NCBI GenBank assembly: GCA_942159475.1
Contig: OW804097.1
Coordinates: forward strand, 36,282,298 to 36,346,297
Reading direction: 5' to 3'
Source: Sthenelais limicola
Lineage: Eukaryota > Annelida > Polychaeta > Phyllodocida > Sigalionidae
Length of the DNA: 64,000 nt
The number at the start of each line of letters is the position of its first letter. The first letter of the stretch is position 1. This document shows, piece by piece, positions 44,523-56,531 of the stretch. The translations under genes were made by a program, and so were the position numbers. The notes under the pieces are model-generated. The model worked only from the letters and a program-made list of their open reading frames with translations. It was not told the DNA's origin and did no database searches.

Positions 44523-45085
44523 TATCAAACCGCAGTGTCATTATAATTCTATTAAGGCCGCAAAATGTCATTATGCCGGAACTCCACTATAGAAAAAAAC
44601 GGCGCCAACAGGCAAAACGTGTCGCCGACATTCCTAAAAATTGTTTGCAACACTTTTTTCTGGTGTTGGCGCGCAAAATTCACTAGTGGAAGAGGAGTAA
44701 AATAGGTTGTCGGCAACAAATTTATTTGTTGCCAACAATTGCAAAATATCTAACTTGATTAGATATTTGTTGCCACAGTCCATTTGTTGGCGCTGTGCCT
44801 GGTCAGTGGAGGAGCTGTAAAAAAGTGTTGCAGCTAAATTTTTCAGCGCCACAACAAAATTCATGACCTTGACCTGCATGACCTTGTCCTGCAGCCAATC
44901 ACAGCCTTGGATACAAGACTGGCCTATATTTCAGAAACAAAACATTAGCACGTGGATGCCTAGGTGGCCAGTTGAAAGTAGGACTATGGTTCAATTCATT
45001 TAGCCACCATATAAAAACTATGCAGAGGAGATTAATGAGACTTTAGGAACATTATGTCAACATCCATGTCATGGCAGGCAGTGGG
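44017..45085. repeat. Large inverted repeat, ~500-bp arms, ~58-bp spacer
   Basis: Arms 44017-44520 and 44578-45085 pair with only scattered mismatches (for example GGTCAAGGTCACGAATTTTG against CAAAATTCATGACCTTGACC). This is the junction of the two inverted E copies. Confidence 0.85.
44521..44574 (-). mobile_element. MITE-C fragment 2 (centre piece)
   Basis: TCAAACCGCAGTGTCATTAT and GGCCGCAAAATGTCATTAT continue the MITE-C sequence between the two E copies. Confidence 0.75.
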
Positions 45086-46648
45086 TGAAATCAAAACCCA
45101 CCCGCCGCCAAATGTGGGTAAATCATGCGGGCGGGTAAAACCGGGCGGGCGGGTAAAACCACAAAGTTATTCTCTGGTTTGATATTTTTCCCCACGGTCC
45201 TGCACCTGTGATTCATTTAGCTCTCATATAAAATCTATCCATAGCTGATTCAAAAGATTTTAGGGACAACTTGTCCACACCCGTGTTGTGTCACATTTAA
45301 AGGTATTTTATTCTAGCATGTACATTGAGTCAGTAATGTACAGTTGAATGAAGATTGCCGACTCAAAATTTTCAACTCAAATTTTCTTGCGGCGGGACAG
45401 ATAGGATAAATGACAATAGGTTTTGGCTTATTCCAGCGGAAGTTAAATATGAAAAAGAAATCGTCATTTTGTTCAAGAGTTAAGAATCTATTCTATTGGT
45501 TTATGGTGATTTTTCATATTAATTTTTAATAAACTTATTTCACACACTTTCCAACAATGTGGTATTTTGCATTTTAAGAAGGGAAAAAAGACAGGAGCTG
45601 GGCGGGGGATAGAGGATGAATTTTCATTACCTTCCAATAGTATACTTGAATCGAAATATGTCACACAAACCCAATACCTTTATCAGGAAACGGGGCGCAC
45701 TTAATATGCCTATACTACCGTACTACTGAATAAATCTTGAAATTTTAATATGGTATACTATAACCCAGTTTATCCCAGCCCATATGGTGTGGGGTCTGGG
45801 GCCCGCCTAGGGCATGACGGGTGTTTTTGATTTTTGTAAAAAAAAATAAATGGCTAGGCAGCACCAACATTTCCTCTTATAGTTCTAGATTAAATTTTGC
45901 CAATTGATATATACATCAAATTCAGAGTATTCACAGCAGCAAACCAAAATATAATTTCATAATATTCTGGATCATCCATAAAAATAACCAGATTAGTTCT
46001 CACCCATTTTGTTCATTTGCATATGTATCCTAAATTTTCATTTTTCAATGAGTGTGTGAGGGGAAGAGTGAGGGAGATGGAAATAGACCATGAGTTCGAG
46101 GAGAGAAGGATACATATCATAGGAAAGGGAGGAGGGCGAGAGGGAGAGGGAGGGACAGATAGGCATTGTGAAAGAAGATCGCTATACAGAAATGAAGTTC
46201 AGCCAGAGAAATTATTTTTTACTGATCCTCTTATAGTTTTTACATGAATGATGTTTTAACTTTCTGAACTTATTATCTATGATTTATGATTATTCTTACC
46301 ATTTACCACCATACGTTGCATAAGTGTATATGAGTTATTTTGAGCATAAATTATGAGTGAGGGAAGATGTCGGCAACACTTTCATGGCACTAGTGGAGTA
46401 GCATTCACAACAATTTCATATAAGGTCGCCAACACAATTTTCATGACGACAACACATTCCAGCTAAGTGGAAGAGTGGTCCTGCAACAAATCTCAAGGCA
46501 TATACAACAATTTCCAGAAAATGCGGCAACAATTCAGACACTCCTCCACTTGCATTTTTGTTGCCGACATGAAATGACCAGTCTTTTGTCGGCAACAAAA
46601 AATTCGTCGCAGCCGTTTTTTTTCGTTTTTCCCATAGTGGAGTTCCTG
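44575..46648 (-). mobile_element. Element E, copy 2, inverted (~2.07 kb), flanked by CATTAT
   Basis: Ends GGAACTCCACTATAGAAAAA and TTTTTCCCATAGTGGAGTTC are inverted. CATTAT occurs at 44569-44574 and 46649-46654. Its left ~500 bases mirror the right ~500 bases of copy 1, and its right end mirrors the left end of copy 1. A ~90-base segment is repeated inside it (about 44995-45080 and 45210-45295). Confidence 0.75.
45100..45180. repeat. Short GC-rich tandem repeat
   Basis: GCGGGCGGGTAAAACC is repeated in tandem, followed by a partial unit. Confidence 0.7.
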
Positions 46649-47008
46649 CATTATAATCCCATTTCGATTTTATTCATTACAAACCAATTTTAACCCAAGT
46701 TCGATATTATATTTAACTTTTTACAGCCAATATTGGATCCAATATATATATGAAATATGAGTAGAGAATAGATGAAATGAGTGTTGAGATATGAGACATA
46801 ACAAGTACCCGTCTAGTTAATATTCAGTCTAATAAGTCTAATTATATCAACAATTCTCAAGTGTGAAGACAGTAAAACCGAGACGTTAGGCCTACATTTA
46901 TATGGCACTGCACTGAACATGGTTGAGGTCTGCTTTGTTTAAATATAAACATAACAAAAAAGAATACAAATCTGTAGGTCGAGGTGCCGACTGGTCGAGG
47001 CCAGCTCG

Positions 47009-47211
47009 AACCCTGCCCACACACAGCCGATTTGTCCCCCGATTGCCCCCCGATTTTCGTCTTCTGATGAATCCTGGGATTTTATTTCCAATCCTGGTTT
47101 ATGTTATTTCAAAAACATAAACCAGGATTTGAAATGAAGTCATAGGATTCATTGGGAGACCAAAATCAGGGGGCAATCGGGGAACAAATCGGCTGTGCGT
47201 GGGGAGGGTCT
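47009..47211. mobile_element. MITE-F fold-back, copy 1
   Basis: ACACAGCCGATTTGTCCCCC pairs with GGGAACAAATCGGCTGTGCG, and CCTGGTTTATG with CATAAACCAGG at the apex. A second copy lies at 58.6 kb. Confidence 0.85.
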
Positions 47212-47425
47212 ATAATTATGAATTAGATTATGAATGAAGGAATAGGAAGCTGTAGACACTCACTCACTATGCATTTTATGGTTCTATAGGCCAGCTAGGC
47301 ACAGCACATTTACCTCCTGACGTTTAACACCCCGCTGGACACTTAACATCCCGGACATTACCCCGCCATGACATCTACCATCCAGGACATTCACCCGCCT
47401 TATGCAGGTTTTAATGGGACTTTAT

Positions 47426-47558
47426 GGGTCAGATTGTGAGAAAATGTATAATTGGCAGCTCTATGCATTTAGTAAAATATGCTAAATCATACTGCAAAAT
47501 GATAGTTATTTGAGAGAATTGGTGAGGATGAATTGTACATTTATTGACGATCTGACCC
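47426..47558 (+). mobile_element. MITE-A copy with large internal deletion, TSD TTAT
   Basis: Left TIR GGGTCAGATTGTGAG, right end TTGACGATCTGACCC, flanked by TTAT. About 100 bases of the interior are missing. Confidence 0.9.
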
Positions 47559-47753
47559 TTATATCTAAATCATAGACTATTCAGATATGACCTTTTTAGC
47601 TATAATATTGGGAAATAAAAGTATACAATGCACCTATATTCCTTAACCTAAAATATATCTTTGCTCATTTTAACTGGATCTGTGTGAAGCGATAATTAAG
47701 GTTCCACTTCATGACACTGGCCGTCAACAACAGTCTCCTCACGGCAGTCTATA

Positions 47754-47973
47754 ATAGGGAGATTTAGCAACCAAAACGCACCAACACAACACTAACGCAT
47801 CCACTAACTATTTGTACATTACTGCCGCTGTGGGGATATCTCGAGAGGTGCAAGGCCGAAGCCATCTGCATTGCAGGCCTATCGAGATATCCCCACAACG
47901 GTAATAATGCTAATATAGTTAGTGGATGCGTTAGTGGATGCGTTAGTGCGTTGTGGTTGCTAAATCTCCCTAT
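47754..47973. mobile_element. Fold-back element, ends ATAGGGAGATTTAGCAACCA
   Basis: The left end pairs with TGGTTGCTAAATCTCCCTAT. TGGGGATATCTCGAGAGG pairs with CCTATCGAGATATCCCCA. GCGTTAGTGGAT is repeated in the right arm. Confidence 0.88.
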
Positions 47974-48670
47974 TACCTGCAGACATCTTGTCACGCTTCC
48001 CCCTGATTAGATCATATGGACTTGTATCAATAGGAAATTCTCTCAAGAGAGAGAACGAAATCATTTAAATTGAAAATTATCATGGGCAGTGGTTCTTATA
48101 TCCATGGCAGCAAAAGATATTCTCAGTTGCCATGGTTTGGATTTAAACACTTGGTTATAATAGGCCTATACCAGATGGCTTCAAATTAAGCTGCTCAAAG
48201 GCTTGAGTTATATTTGGCTGCTGACCGCGTTTATTAGGGAAGTTTGTGCTATTAATATAATAATTATATACAAATTGTATTCCGCCATAATGACATAGTA
48301 TGGGACATTTGATTATTTATATCTTGTGTTACGCATAGTCCGCTAGTCAACTGTATTACTTAGAACAACTCTATATGTATTCAAAACAACCAACGGGATA
48401 TTCGGAAGAGCTGTGACTAGCACAGACAATATTCCACTTCCATTCTTCTTTTGATTTAACATGTATGTAAATATGAAATGGAAATAAAATCTTATAATAA
48501 TAATAATTATTACACATGTGAGCAGTTAGAAAGGTGCAGTTCAGGGGTGCAGTTTGGCTGATCCAAACTGTTCACGCCATCAGTTCGGGCTTCCATGGTA
48601 ACACATACCTAAATGATACGATCTCATTGGTGCAACATAAGCCTGACCTACAAACCTGAAATAAAATAAT
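47974..48670. other. Intergenic stretch, nothing recognised
   Basis: An (ATA)n-type tail near 48496-48512 after GAAATAAAATCTTATAATAA may mark the 3' end of an old retroelement. No other feature. Confidence 0.4.
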
Positions 48671-48732
48671 TATGTGGTCGGGGACGACGTCATTTAATGA
48701 CGTCATTTAATGACGTCGTCCCCGACCACATA
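48671..48732. repeat. 62-bp near-perfect palindrome with GACGTCA words
   Basis: 31-base arms, no spacer, one central mismatch. It contains repeated GACGTCATTTAAT units. Confidence 0.93.
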
Positions 48733-49946
48733 ACTTAGGCCTACAAGTTGCAGTGAATTGAGCTTCCTCGAGCGAAAATTTACCATCTAAAGGGAAATCA
48801 TATCAATGCTTAAAAGAATTCAAAACTTATATTTCCAACAACATAACATGAGGTATATGAGATTGAAAATAGTTTATCGAAAATCTTTTATAGTACTGAT
48901 TTACTAAACACTGTAATACTAACACAGAAGCGTTTCAACTCAGCTCAGATAAGAGGTAACCAATCAAGAGTGATATGTGATTTCACTGTATTTTTTATAC
49001 TATTACTTGCTGTTTATTACTGTAATGTCATTTTCAGAATTACTCACTAAAAATATTTAGAATGTAAACAAAATGATCAAATGAAATAGATCGTAAGTTT
49101 AGTTTAGCTCCTATGAAAGTATTTATAATGATTTTGTAATTAATCTCCCAAGCATAATAAGTAATTGACATTGGAATAACTCAATGAAAATATTATGTAT
49201 GTAAACCTTTGTAATATTTGTTATTAGCAAAAGCTAATTTTCTTATTGAACTGCTTTACGTCGGTTCCCATATAGATTATGTCATGTGTCCACATTATAT
49301 GTTTAACTGCTCAATATTCAACACCTTACTATTGTGAAATCTCAAATTAACAGTAATCCATTCACCATCCTTATAATAAGGAAGACTTGGAAGACCTAGG
49401 TACCTTGAAAGTTATGTTATATATGATTATATAACTTTATTCCTTTTTCCGATATAATGTAACTGTATTTACGGAAATAAAAATAGTACATTCATACATA
49501 CATACATACATACATACATACATACATACATACAAATCTACTTTTTAACATCGATATAAAGTGTGTAATGAATAGCAAATGGCACTCTGTTCGGGTTCAA
49601 ACTGATCTCGACACATCAGAAAACGAGAAGGAAGGCTCTACATAGTAGGTCTTCCTGTCAGCCCCTTACATCAGGAGTACAATCGTTCAATAACACCAGG
49701 ATTCTCCTGTGACATGTTATATTAGCCACGGAATAGTTTTGAGGCAAAGGCTGACGGATGCCTGAATAAAACATGCTGAGAATTGGCATATTTTTCCCAT
49801 ATTCTGCCAATTGCCAACTGATTGCCTGTGTTTCCCTTCATACTGAAGCATTATGTTGCCTCGTCTGGAGGGTCTTATCGCAAGGAACCTCTCAGATCAA
49901 CCTCGGCCCGGTACTTAACACCTCCAGAGACACGATTCAACATTAA
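48733..49946. other. AT-rich intergenic stretch with (CATA)n microsatellite
   Basis: CATACATACATA repeats run from about 49493 to 49535, directly after GGAAATAAAAATAGTACATT, which resembles a retroelement 3' end. No gene. Confidence 0.55.
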
Positions 49947-50168
49947 GGGTAAGATCTTCAGAAAATGTACAATCAATTAATAAATTCTGCTAAATTAGAC
50001 TGTAAAATGGTCAATACTTGGTATATCTGAGTATATTTGACATTGCCTTGATTCGAACAATATGTTTGGTTATGTTGGACTGAATTTTGAACCTGATTTT
50101 TGTCTTAAATTTGGGTTAGTTGAGATGAATGGTGAAGGTGAATTGTACATTTTCTGGCGATTTCACCC
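49947..50168 (+). mobile_element. MITE-A copy
   Basis: Left TIR GGGTAAGATCTTCAG, right end CTGGCGATTTCACCC. Confidence 0.9.
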
Positions 50169-50850
50169 ATTAGATAAAATGATCCTGCTTCTGTTATCGC
50201 ACGTGGAGGCACTTCTTCTATTTGCCACTTCATTTGGCATCTATTCCCAAAGATCCTTCATAGTTTTGTTCTCGGTAATTCCCTTTCTCTAGAATATGAA
50301 TACGGTAAGAGTGGGTGAGTGGGTTGAGACAGAGAGGAGGGTGTGAGAGATGAAAGTGTAAACATGAGTGTGTTTTTGAATGTGGATATTTCCCTTTTTT
50401 TCAGTGGTGTTACATTGATTACGGCCCAACAACTTATAATCATCTGTTTCATGTTTGGCAAAATGAAATATAGTATGGTAGAATTATGGGCTTTCTGTGA
50501 TATTACCATTTATTATACCTCTGGGAGGGATGATATGGAAAGCCATAGGCTACAGCATAGGAAAACCGTATTACCCTCTGGCGGAATTTTTGTTGAAAAA
50601 ATAGTCCCATGTTCGAATCCTTATTTTCTCTATTTAAATAATTATTTTCGCGGAAAAAAGATGCGTTATACATCGTGCGTAATGATAAAATATAAATGAC
50701 ACTAATAAGCAACTCTAAAAATATCAATATCGAAGATGGAAGGGTGTTGAATCACTCATTTATTTCTAAATAAAGTAGACCCCTCGTTTTGGCTGCCCAG
50801 CCAACTGACAAATAGATCGGCGTGCGTAGCCTATAGATTGCTTAGTTACT
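50169..50850. other. Intergenic stretch, nothing recognised
   Basis: No supported frame or repeat. Confidence 0.45.
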
Positions 50851-50997
50851 ATAGCAAGAATACCATAGTATCGCGTATGAGGGGGGCTGTATTCTCTGAG
50901 TATGGCCGAAAACAATGAGGCCGTTAGGCCGAGTTGTTTTCAGCCATACGAGGTGAATACAGCCCTCTGAAGACGCGATACTCTGTTATTCTTGCTT
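50851..50997. mobile_element. Fold-back element, ~60-bp arms
   Basis: ATAGCAAGAATACCATAGTA on the left pairs with TACTCTGTTATTCTTGCT on the right, and GGGCTGTATTC with GAATACAGCCC. Confidence 0.85.
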
Positions 50998-51952
50998 TTA
51001 TTCCACGATTCTTAACTTATTACAACTTTATTTGATTTATTTCACCAAATTGTGTTGTCTGCATAGTTCACCGATAGTCTCGAACGGTAGTGACATCACT
51101 GTAAAATACAGGGAGTTTATATTGTGCACTTTGTGAGCGGCAAGTATATCGATTATATTGTACGCTCACGGCCAAATCGTGGAATAAAGTATTGAAGCTA
51201 TCACTGGGAGCGGTCACGAAAAAATCTGATCAAATAAAGGAAATAATCCAAAATCCTTTCATGTTTATCGAAGCCTAACCTTTACCAAAGCATTACTGGT
51301 ATTTCAAAAAGATTTAAAGCAGTGAAAAGAATGATCATGACAACAAAATGATCGTATAGATCGGCATGCATAGTGTGGCTGCTGACAGCAGCAGGCCTAT
51401 GCCTCGCTTCCTCCCTTACGGTATTGAAGCTGTCACCGGTCACGAACATTCTGATCAAATAAAGGAAATGAACTAAAATCCTTTCATGTATATCGAAGCG
51501 GGATGAAGAGATGGGCAGTTCCATCAGCCAAGCAGTACAACAGCTCACCATGACGGTCGTCTCTTAGGATTTCCATTTGTAACTTATAATTTCGACTTTA
51601 TTTGTCATTAATTTTACAGTGCAAAAAAAAATGTGCAGCTTACTTTTTATTGTGCAGCTTACATTTAGCATATCCTCAGCATTTAGCATGATCCTTTGTA
51701 TCATCGACAAATGCTTCATGATTTGATTTATAATTTATTTATGCGAATCTTCTATACATACCATAACAGTATTCATAAAAACACCTAAAATAAGCAGATT
51801 ATGGGATTTTATTTTTTTTACACATATCAAATAATTATTGCTGTTTTATTCTCCTATTGGTTGTCATTTTGACACGATCAGAGCTTCAAGTCCTCCGGTT
51901 TTATCTCAAGGTTATCTCTTGTTCTCAGAAATCGGGCCCGCTCATCTCAGGT
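50998..51952. repeat. Intergenic stretch with a diverged direct repeat
   Basis: GTATTGAAGCTRTCAC and TCTGATCAAATAAAGGAAAT followed by AAAATCCTTTCATGTWTATC occur at about 51188-51275 and 51420-51500. No gene. Confidence 0.6.
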
Positions 51953-52060
51953 CAGTCTAGGTCCAAAGTTGAGAGAGTCCCTACAAACGGAGGGAAAGCC
52001 TTTCGCCTCAAACCGCAAAGTGCCATTATAATTCCAATAAGACCGCAACATGTCATTATA
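51953..52060 (-). mobile_element. MITE-C, first half of a split copy
   Basis: CAGTCTAGGTCCAAAGTTGA through CCGCAACATGTCATTATA, reverse orientation. The copy continues at 53108 after the LINE fragment. Confidence 0.88.
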
Positions 52061-53107
52061 TTATCGAAACTGTATAAGGTATGTGATAAGAAAACACTCC
52101 TTCTTATTTACAAAACTACCATCCTACCACACATAGATTATGGTGACATTCTTTATTCCTCTTCTAGCCAAAAATATCTAAATAGAATTCAATCACTTCA
52201 AAATGCTGCTCTGAAAATAATTCTCGGTCTTCCAAGGCTGGCAAATACAATACAAATACACAAAGAGCTTAATATACCCTCATTAAAGAATAGAAGAGAG
52301 TCACATATTCTAGACCTCGCATACTTGCGATCGAGGAAAGTGGAAAATACGGATAATAGGAAAATAAACATTAGAGGATTAGTAAAAGGAAAGAAGTTAA
52401 TGGTTCCACACCCAAAAAACGAGATATTTAAAAGATCATATATATATAGTTTGACAACATTATGGAATGGTCTGCCAGATGAAGCCCAATTATTGGACAA
52501 TAGAAAAGAGTTTAGACGTTTTCTACGTCAACAATATGTAAATTTTGATCAATATTTAAAAGAGGAGAGTAGTCAGAGTTAACTGACTGAATGGAAAATT
52601 GAAGAAAAAAGGTTCATAATGCCAAACTAAGATCGAGACATCAATGTTAATTTTAATTGTCAAATTATTAATTTAAAATAGAAATCCACTGTATATAAGG
52701 GGTGACTTTTATTCAAAGGTCTTGTAATAACGATATAGTTCATCAGTATATGTTAGAATTAAGATATTATGTTTTACAAGCTACTTCAGAATCTGTGTCT
52801 AAAATTGTGTAAACTGCAATCTAAACCTCACAATGTCAAATTTTTATAAATACATCGCAACGAAAGTGAATTGTAAAAACAGATCGATGTAAAAATGTGT
52901 AGTCTATAATGTATATCGCCTAGCAAAAATGTAAAGTGAAATAATATAATTACTACTGTATAATACAACATCTAATGGAATGTAATTTGTTAAAATGTAA
53001 GCTTGATATTATCCGTCATTTATTATTGTTTCGGGCTTGTCGGAAGATCTATTTTTAGAGGCTTTTGTCCAGTTCTGTATATTATTATGGAATAAAAATT
53101 CAATATA
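52061..53107 (+). mobile_element. 5'-truncated LINE fragment (3' end of ORF2 and 3' UTR)
   Basis: From about 52061 an open frame to the TAA at 52580-52582 encodes the C-terminal part of a LINE ORF2 (KTTILPHIDYGDILYSSSS, LQNAALKIILGLPR, TLWNGLPDEAQ). A ~520-base 3' UTR follows and ends at a (TA)n tail near 53098. It differs from the larger LINE at 32.8-39.1 kb. It is 5'-truncated and inserted in a reverse-oriented MITE-C copy, whose halves flank it. Confidence 0.8.
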
Positions 53108-53219
53108 TATATATATTCCCATTACAACGTCGAGTCCTAAGCCAGGAAACCGGTAAGCGAAGTAGGGGTCCAATCACTGACATACCATTTTTATCTGGTC
53201 TGAGGGTTTGGACCTAGAG
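53108..53219 (-). mobile_element. MITE-C, second half of a split copy
   Basis: CAGGAAACCGGTAAGCGAAG through GAGGGTTTGGACCTAGAG completes the copy started at 51953. Confidence 0.88.
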
Positions 53220-53410
53220 TGAGGTGACTCAGCAATATGGCGGCACATACTGGGAGAGGCTGCACTAATACTGGATGAACTTCCGGTAAAAGGCACAACA
53301 GCCCACGACTGATTGCAGAACCAACCTTCAAAGGATGTTCTATAAAAAGATCTTCCATCAATTTTAACTTTAACACCCATACATCAAGGCCTTCTGTAGG
53401 TAACAGACAT

Positions 53411-53647
53411 GGGTCAGATTTTCAGAAAAAATGTACAATTCGCCTTCACTAGTCCTCTCAAATAACCCACATTTAAGACGAAAATAAGCTTCAAAATGCA
53501 GTTTAATATAACAGAACTGATACTTTAAATCAATGCGATGCCAAATGTACTAAGATATGTTCTGTACGGATCGTTTTTCAGCCTAATTTAGCAGAATTTC
53601 CTAAATGTGTAGAGCTGCTAATTGTACATTTTCTGAAAATCTGACCC
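53411..53647 (-). mobile_element. MITE-A copy
   Basis: Full length, left TIR GGGTCAGATTTTCAG with two extra A, right end CTGAAAATCTGACCC. Confidence 0.92.
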
Positions 53648-53988
53648 CCATGTGGAATCCCTGAGATTTTTGCAGTATATATAAACATGAATTAAACTAG
53701 GAAAGAATAATTACAAATACATCTATTATTAACATAGGATCGAAACTTTGGGTTGAAGAATTGAAATAAAATAAGAAAACTCACCACGAGATTGGTATTT
53801 CTGTCTCAACATTAAGGATTAAACTGCATCAATGAAATAATTGTGTCTACAGGAAGCCATTGCTGGAATCTCATAGTCAGAAGTATAGGTATATTGTGGG
53901 TTTTATTGCGTTTGATAATCCCTGATGTACTCTACACATGCAGAAAAACGGCATTAGAATTTAGTCCAATATTTTCTTCATGGCAATA

Positions 53989-54396
53989 TGTGATCCGTTT
54001 TAGCAAAATTAGTCACAAGTAGCAAAATATGGATTTTGAGATAACACCATTATATTTGAAAAGAGGAGATCAAGCTGATTCCAATGATAGTAAACAGTAG
54101 GACAATCTGAATTTCTATATTTTAAGTTTGATATTTTTAATTTTGAAAAAATTTGCAATATTCTGAATGGGTAATTATCAGTAAAGTAACTGAATATACA
54201 ATACTCCATTGAAGGCCTTCAAAACGCAAGGATATATTTACTACAATGTCCAGACATTTGTTACATGGATTCAAATGGCTATAAGTGCCGAGCCCTCTAA
54301 AAATCAAAACATTTCAATAAAGGGATCTTGTGATTACATCGCTTTGAAAAATATCAATTTTGCGACTTGTGACTCATTTTCCTGGAACGCATCACA
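53989..54396 (-). mobile_element. MITE-B copy
   Basis: Starts TGTGATCCGTTTTAGCAAAA and ends TTCCTGGAACGCATCACA. It is the reverse-oriented counterpart of the copy in FAXC intron 2. Confidence 0.88.
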
Positions 54397-54841
54397 TATT
54401 TATTCAATCGATATAATTATCCAGATAACTTAGTAGGAACTTTAGGTATGGGTCTTTATTTCTACTTTAGTGTGTTGAATCATTCCAGTATGCCCCAAGA
54501 GATCAAATAGTAATAGAATCCTTGTTTTAGATAGCAAGGGGTCACATATCTCCATTAAATGGGGCTTGTAGCTGAGGCTGGGAGAAGATAAAGCAATTTA
54601 TATTGAGGATGCTGGCCTTCTGCTCAGCCTGTGTAAAAAATATGAAGATACAATAAATACTTATACAGTCTACTAGTGTGCTGACAGGCTAAGCATGCTA
54701 CAGACTGGTAAATATAACTTATATCTAATTAATGTTCTTTTATTTCTCTATTTATATATATAAACAATAACTGCAGCTGGTTCCATTATGGTGCGCCATG
54801 GATGGAGATTAAAGAACTCATTTCTGTAGCAATAGACATAA
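54397..54841. other. Intergenic stretch, nothing recognised
   Basis: No repeat or supported frame. Confidence 0.45.
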
Positions 54842-55040
54842 GGGTCAGATTTTCAGAAAATGTACAATTGGCATTTTACATTTAGTTAATTCTGCTAAAT
54901 TAGGCTGCAACTTGGTCAATACTGGGTAACATCGAGTTTGGTTAGGTTGAACTGTATTTTGAGCTTTATTTTCGTCTGAAATTTGGATTATTTAAGAGGA
55001 TTGGTGAAGATGAATTGTACACTTTCTGGCGACTTCACCC
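54842..55040 (+). mobile_element. MITE-A copy, TSD ATAA
   Basis: Left TIR GGGTCAGATTTTCAG, right end CTGGCGACTTCACCC, flanked by ATAA, with a ~30-base internal deletion. Confidence 0.9.
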
Positions 55041-55238
55041 ATAATCCTAATCCTAATCTATATCGCCAGGATCATATCAGGAAGTGGAGAGCAGGAAACC
55101 AAATGGAATAGGTTACCATGCAACCCTCTTCATTTTATTCCTAGATATAGTCAGTGCGACAATTGGGGTGGTTGGTTCGTTGGGAAACGATGGTATGATT
55201 ATAGATTCTATATAGACGCTTTTAACAGTTGACACAAA

Positions 55239-55640
55239 TGTGATGTGTTTCAGGATAGCGAGTCACAAGTCGCAAAATTGCTATTATTCAAAGTGATTTA
55301 ATCACAAGATGTATTTTGGGGAATGTTCTCATTTTTGTAGTGATTTACGCATGTTATAGCTGTACCAAATTCCGAGACTGAGTATTAAATATCTCATTGC
55401 ATTTCTGAGCTAATCCTATAGGGTATATTTAGCTACTTTAGCTAGAAATTGTCCACCCAGAGATATGGCACACTTCTTTTTTCAAAAAGAAAATTATCTA
55501 ACTTAACATATAGAAATACTTATTAGATCTCCCACTGTTTACTATCAGTAGAATCGGCTTGATCTCATCTTTTCAAATATGATGGTATCTTAAAATCCAG
55601 TACTAGCGACTTGTGACTCATTTTCCTGAAACACATTACA
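55239..55640 (+). mobile_element. MITE-B copy
   Basis: Starts TGTGATGTGTTTCAGGATAG and ends CCTGAAACACATTACA. Both inner arms are present. Confidence 0.88.
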
Positions 55641-55725
55641 AATATTTTAACTACCAAAAGCAGCCAAATTGGTACCCATACGGGAGGAACTGTCGATTAC
55701 ACATGGGACAGTCCAATCTTTCATA

Positions 55726-56008
55726 TGTGATGTGTTTCAGGAAAATGGGTCACAAGTCGCAAAATTGATATTTTTCATAGTGTTTTTTTCGCAGGATCAC
55801 TTTATTGAAATGTTCTGATTTTAAGGGGTTTAGCACTTGTAGTCATATAAACCCATGTAACAAATTTCAGGACATTGTATTGAATATATCCTTGCGTTTT
55901 GGAGGCCTTCGTATGGAGTATATTTAGTTACTTTACTGGTAATTACCCATCCAGAAACATAGCAAACTTATTTTTTTCAAAATAAAATTATTAAGCTTAA
56001 ATATGTCC
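55726..56008 (+). mobile_element. MITE-B copy, 3'-truncated
   Basis: Starts TGTGATGTGTTTCAGGAAAA and follows the family through AATTACCCATCCAGAAACAT. It stops near 56008. Confidence 0.82.
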
Positions 56009-56286
56009 TGAATGAAGATCTGTTTAAAACAAAAATCTAATCAGAGGGAAGTGCGGCAGGATGACTGGAGGTATTATATACTGCCGTGAAGAGACTGTTG
56101 TTGACGGCAAATATCATGACGTGGAACCTTATCGCTTCACACAGACCCAGTAAAACTGAGAAACGATATATATTTAGATTATCTAAACAATATGTCAAGA
56201 TTAAGGCATTGGTGCAATGTATACTTTTATTTCATGATATTATAGCTAAAAAGGTCTTATCTAAATAGTCTATAAATCAGGTATAT

Positions 56287-56521
56287 GGATCAGATTGTCA
56301 GAAAATGTACAATTCACCTTCACCAATCGTCTCAAATAACCCAAATTTAAGACAGAAATGAGCTTCAAAATACAGTTTAATATAGCAGAACAGATATTCT
56401 AAAACAACATGATACAACATGTACTCAGATATACCTGGTGTTTTTCATTTTTCAGCCTAATTTAGCATATTTTACTAAATGTGTAGAGCTGCTAATTGTA
56501 CATTTTCTAACGACCTGACCC
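56287..56521 (-). mobile_element. MITE-A copy, left of an inverted pair
   Basis: Left TIR GGATCAGATTGTCAG, right end CTAACGACCTGACCC. An opposite-orientation copy follows after ten bases. Confidence 0.9.
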
Positions 56522-56531
56522 ATGAGCATCA

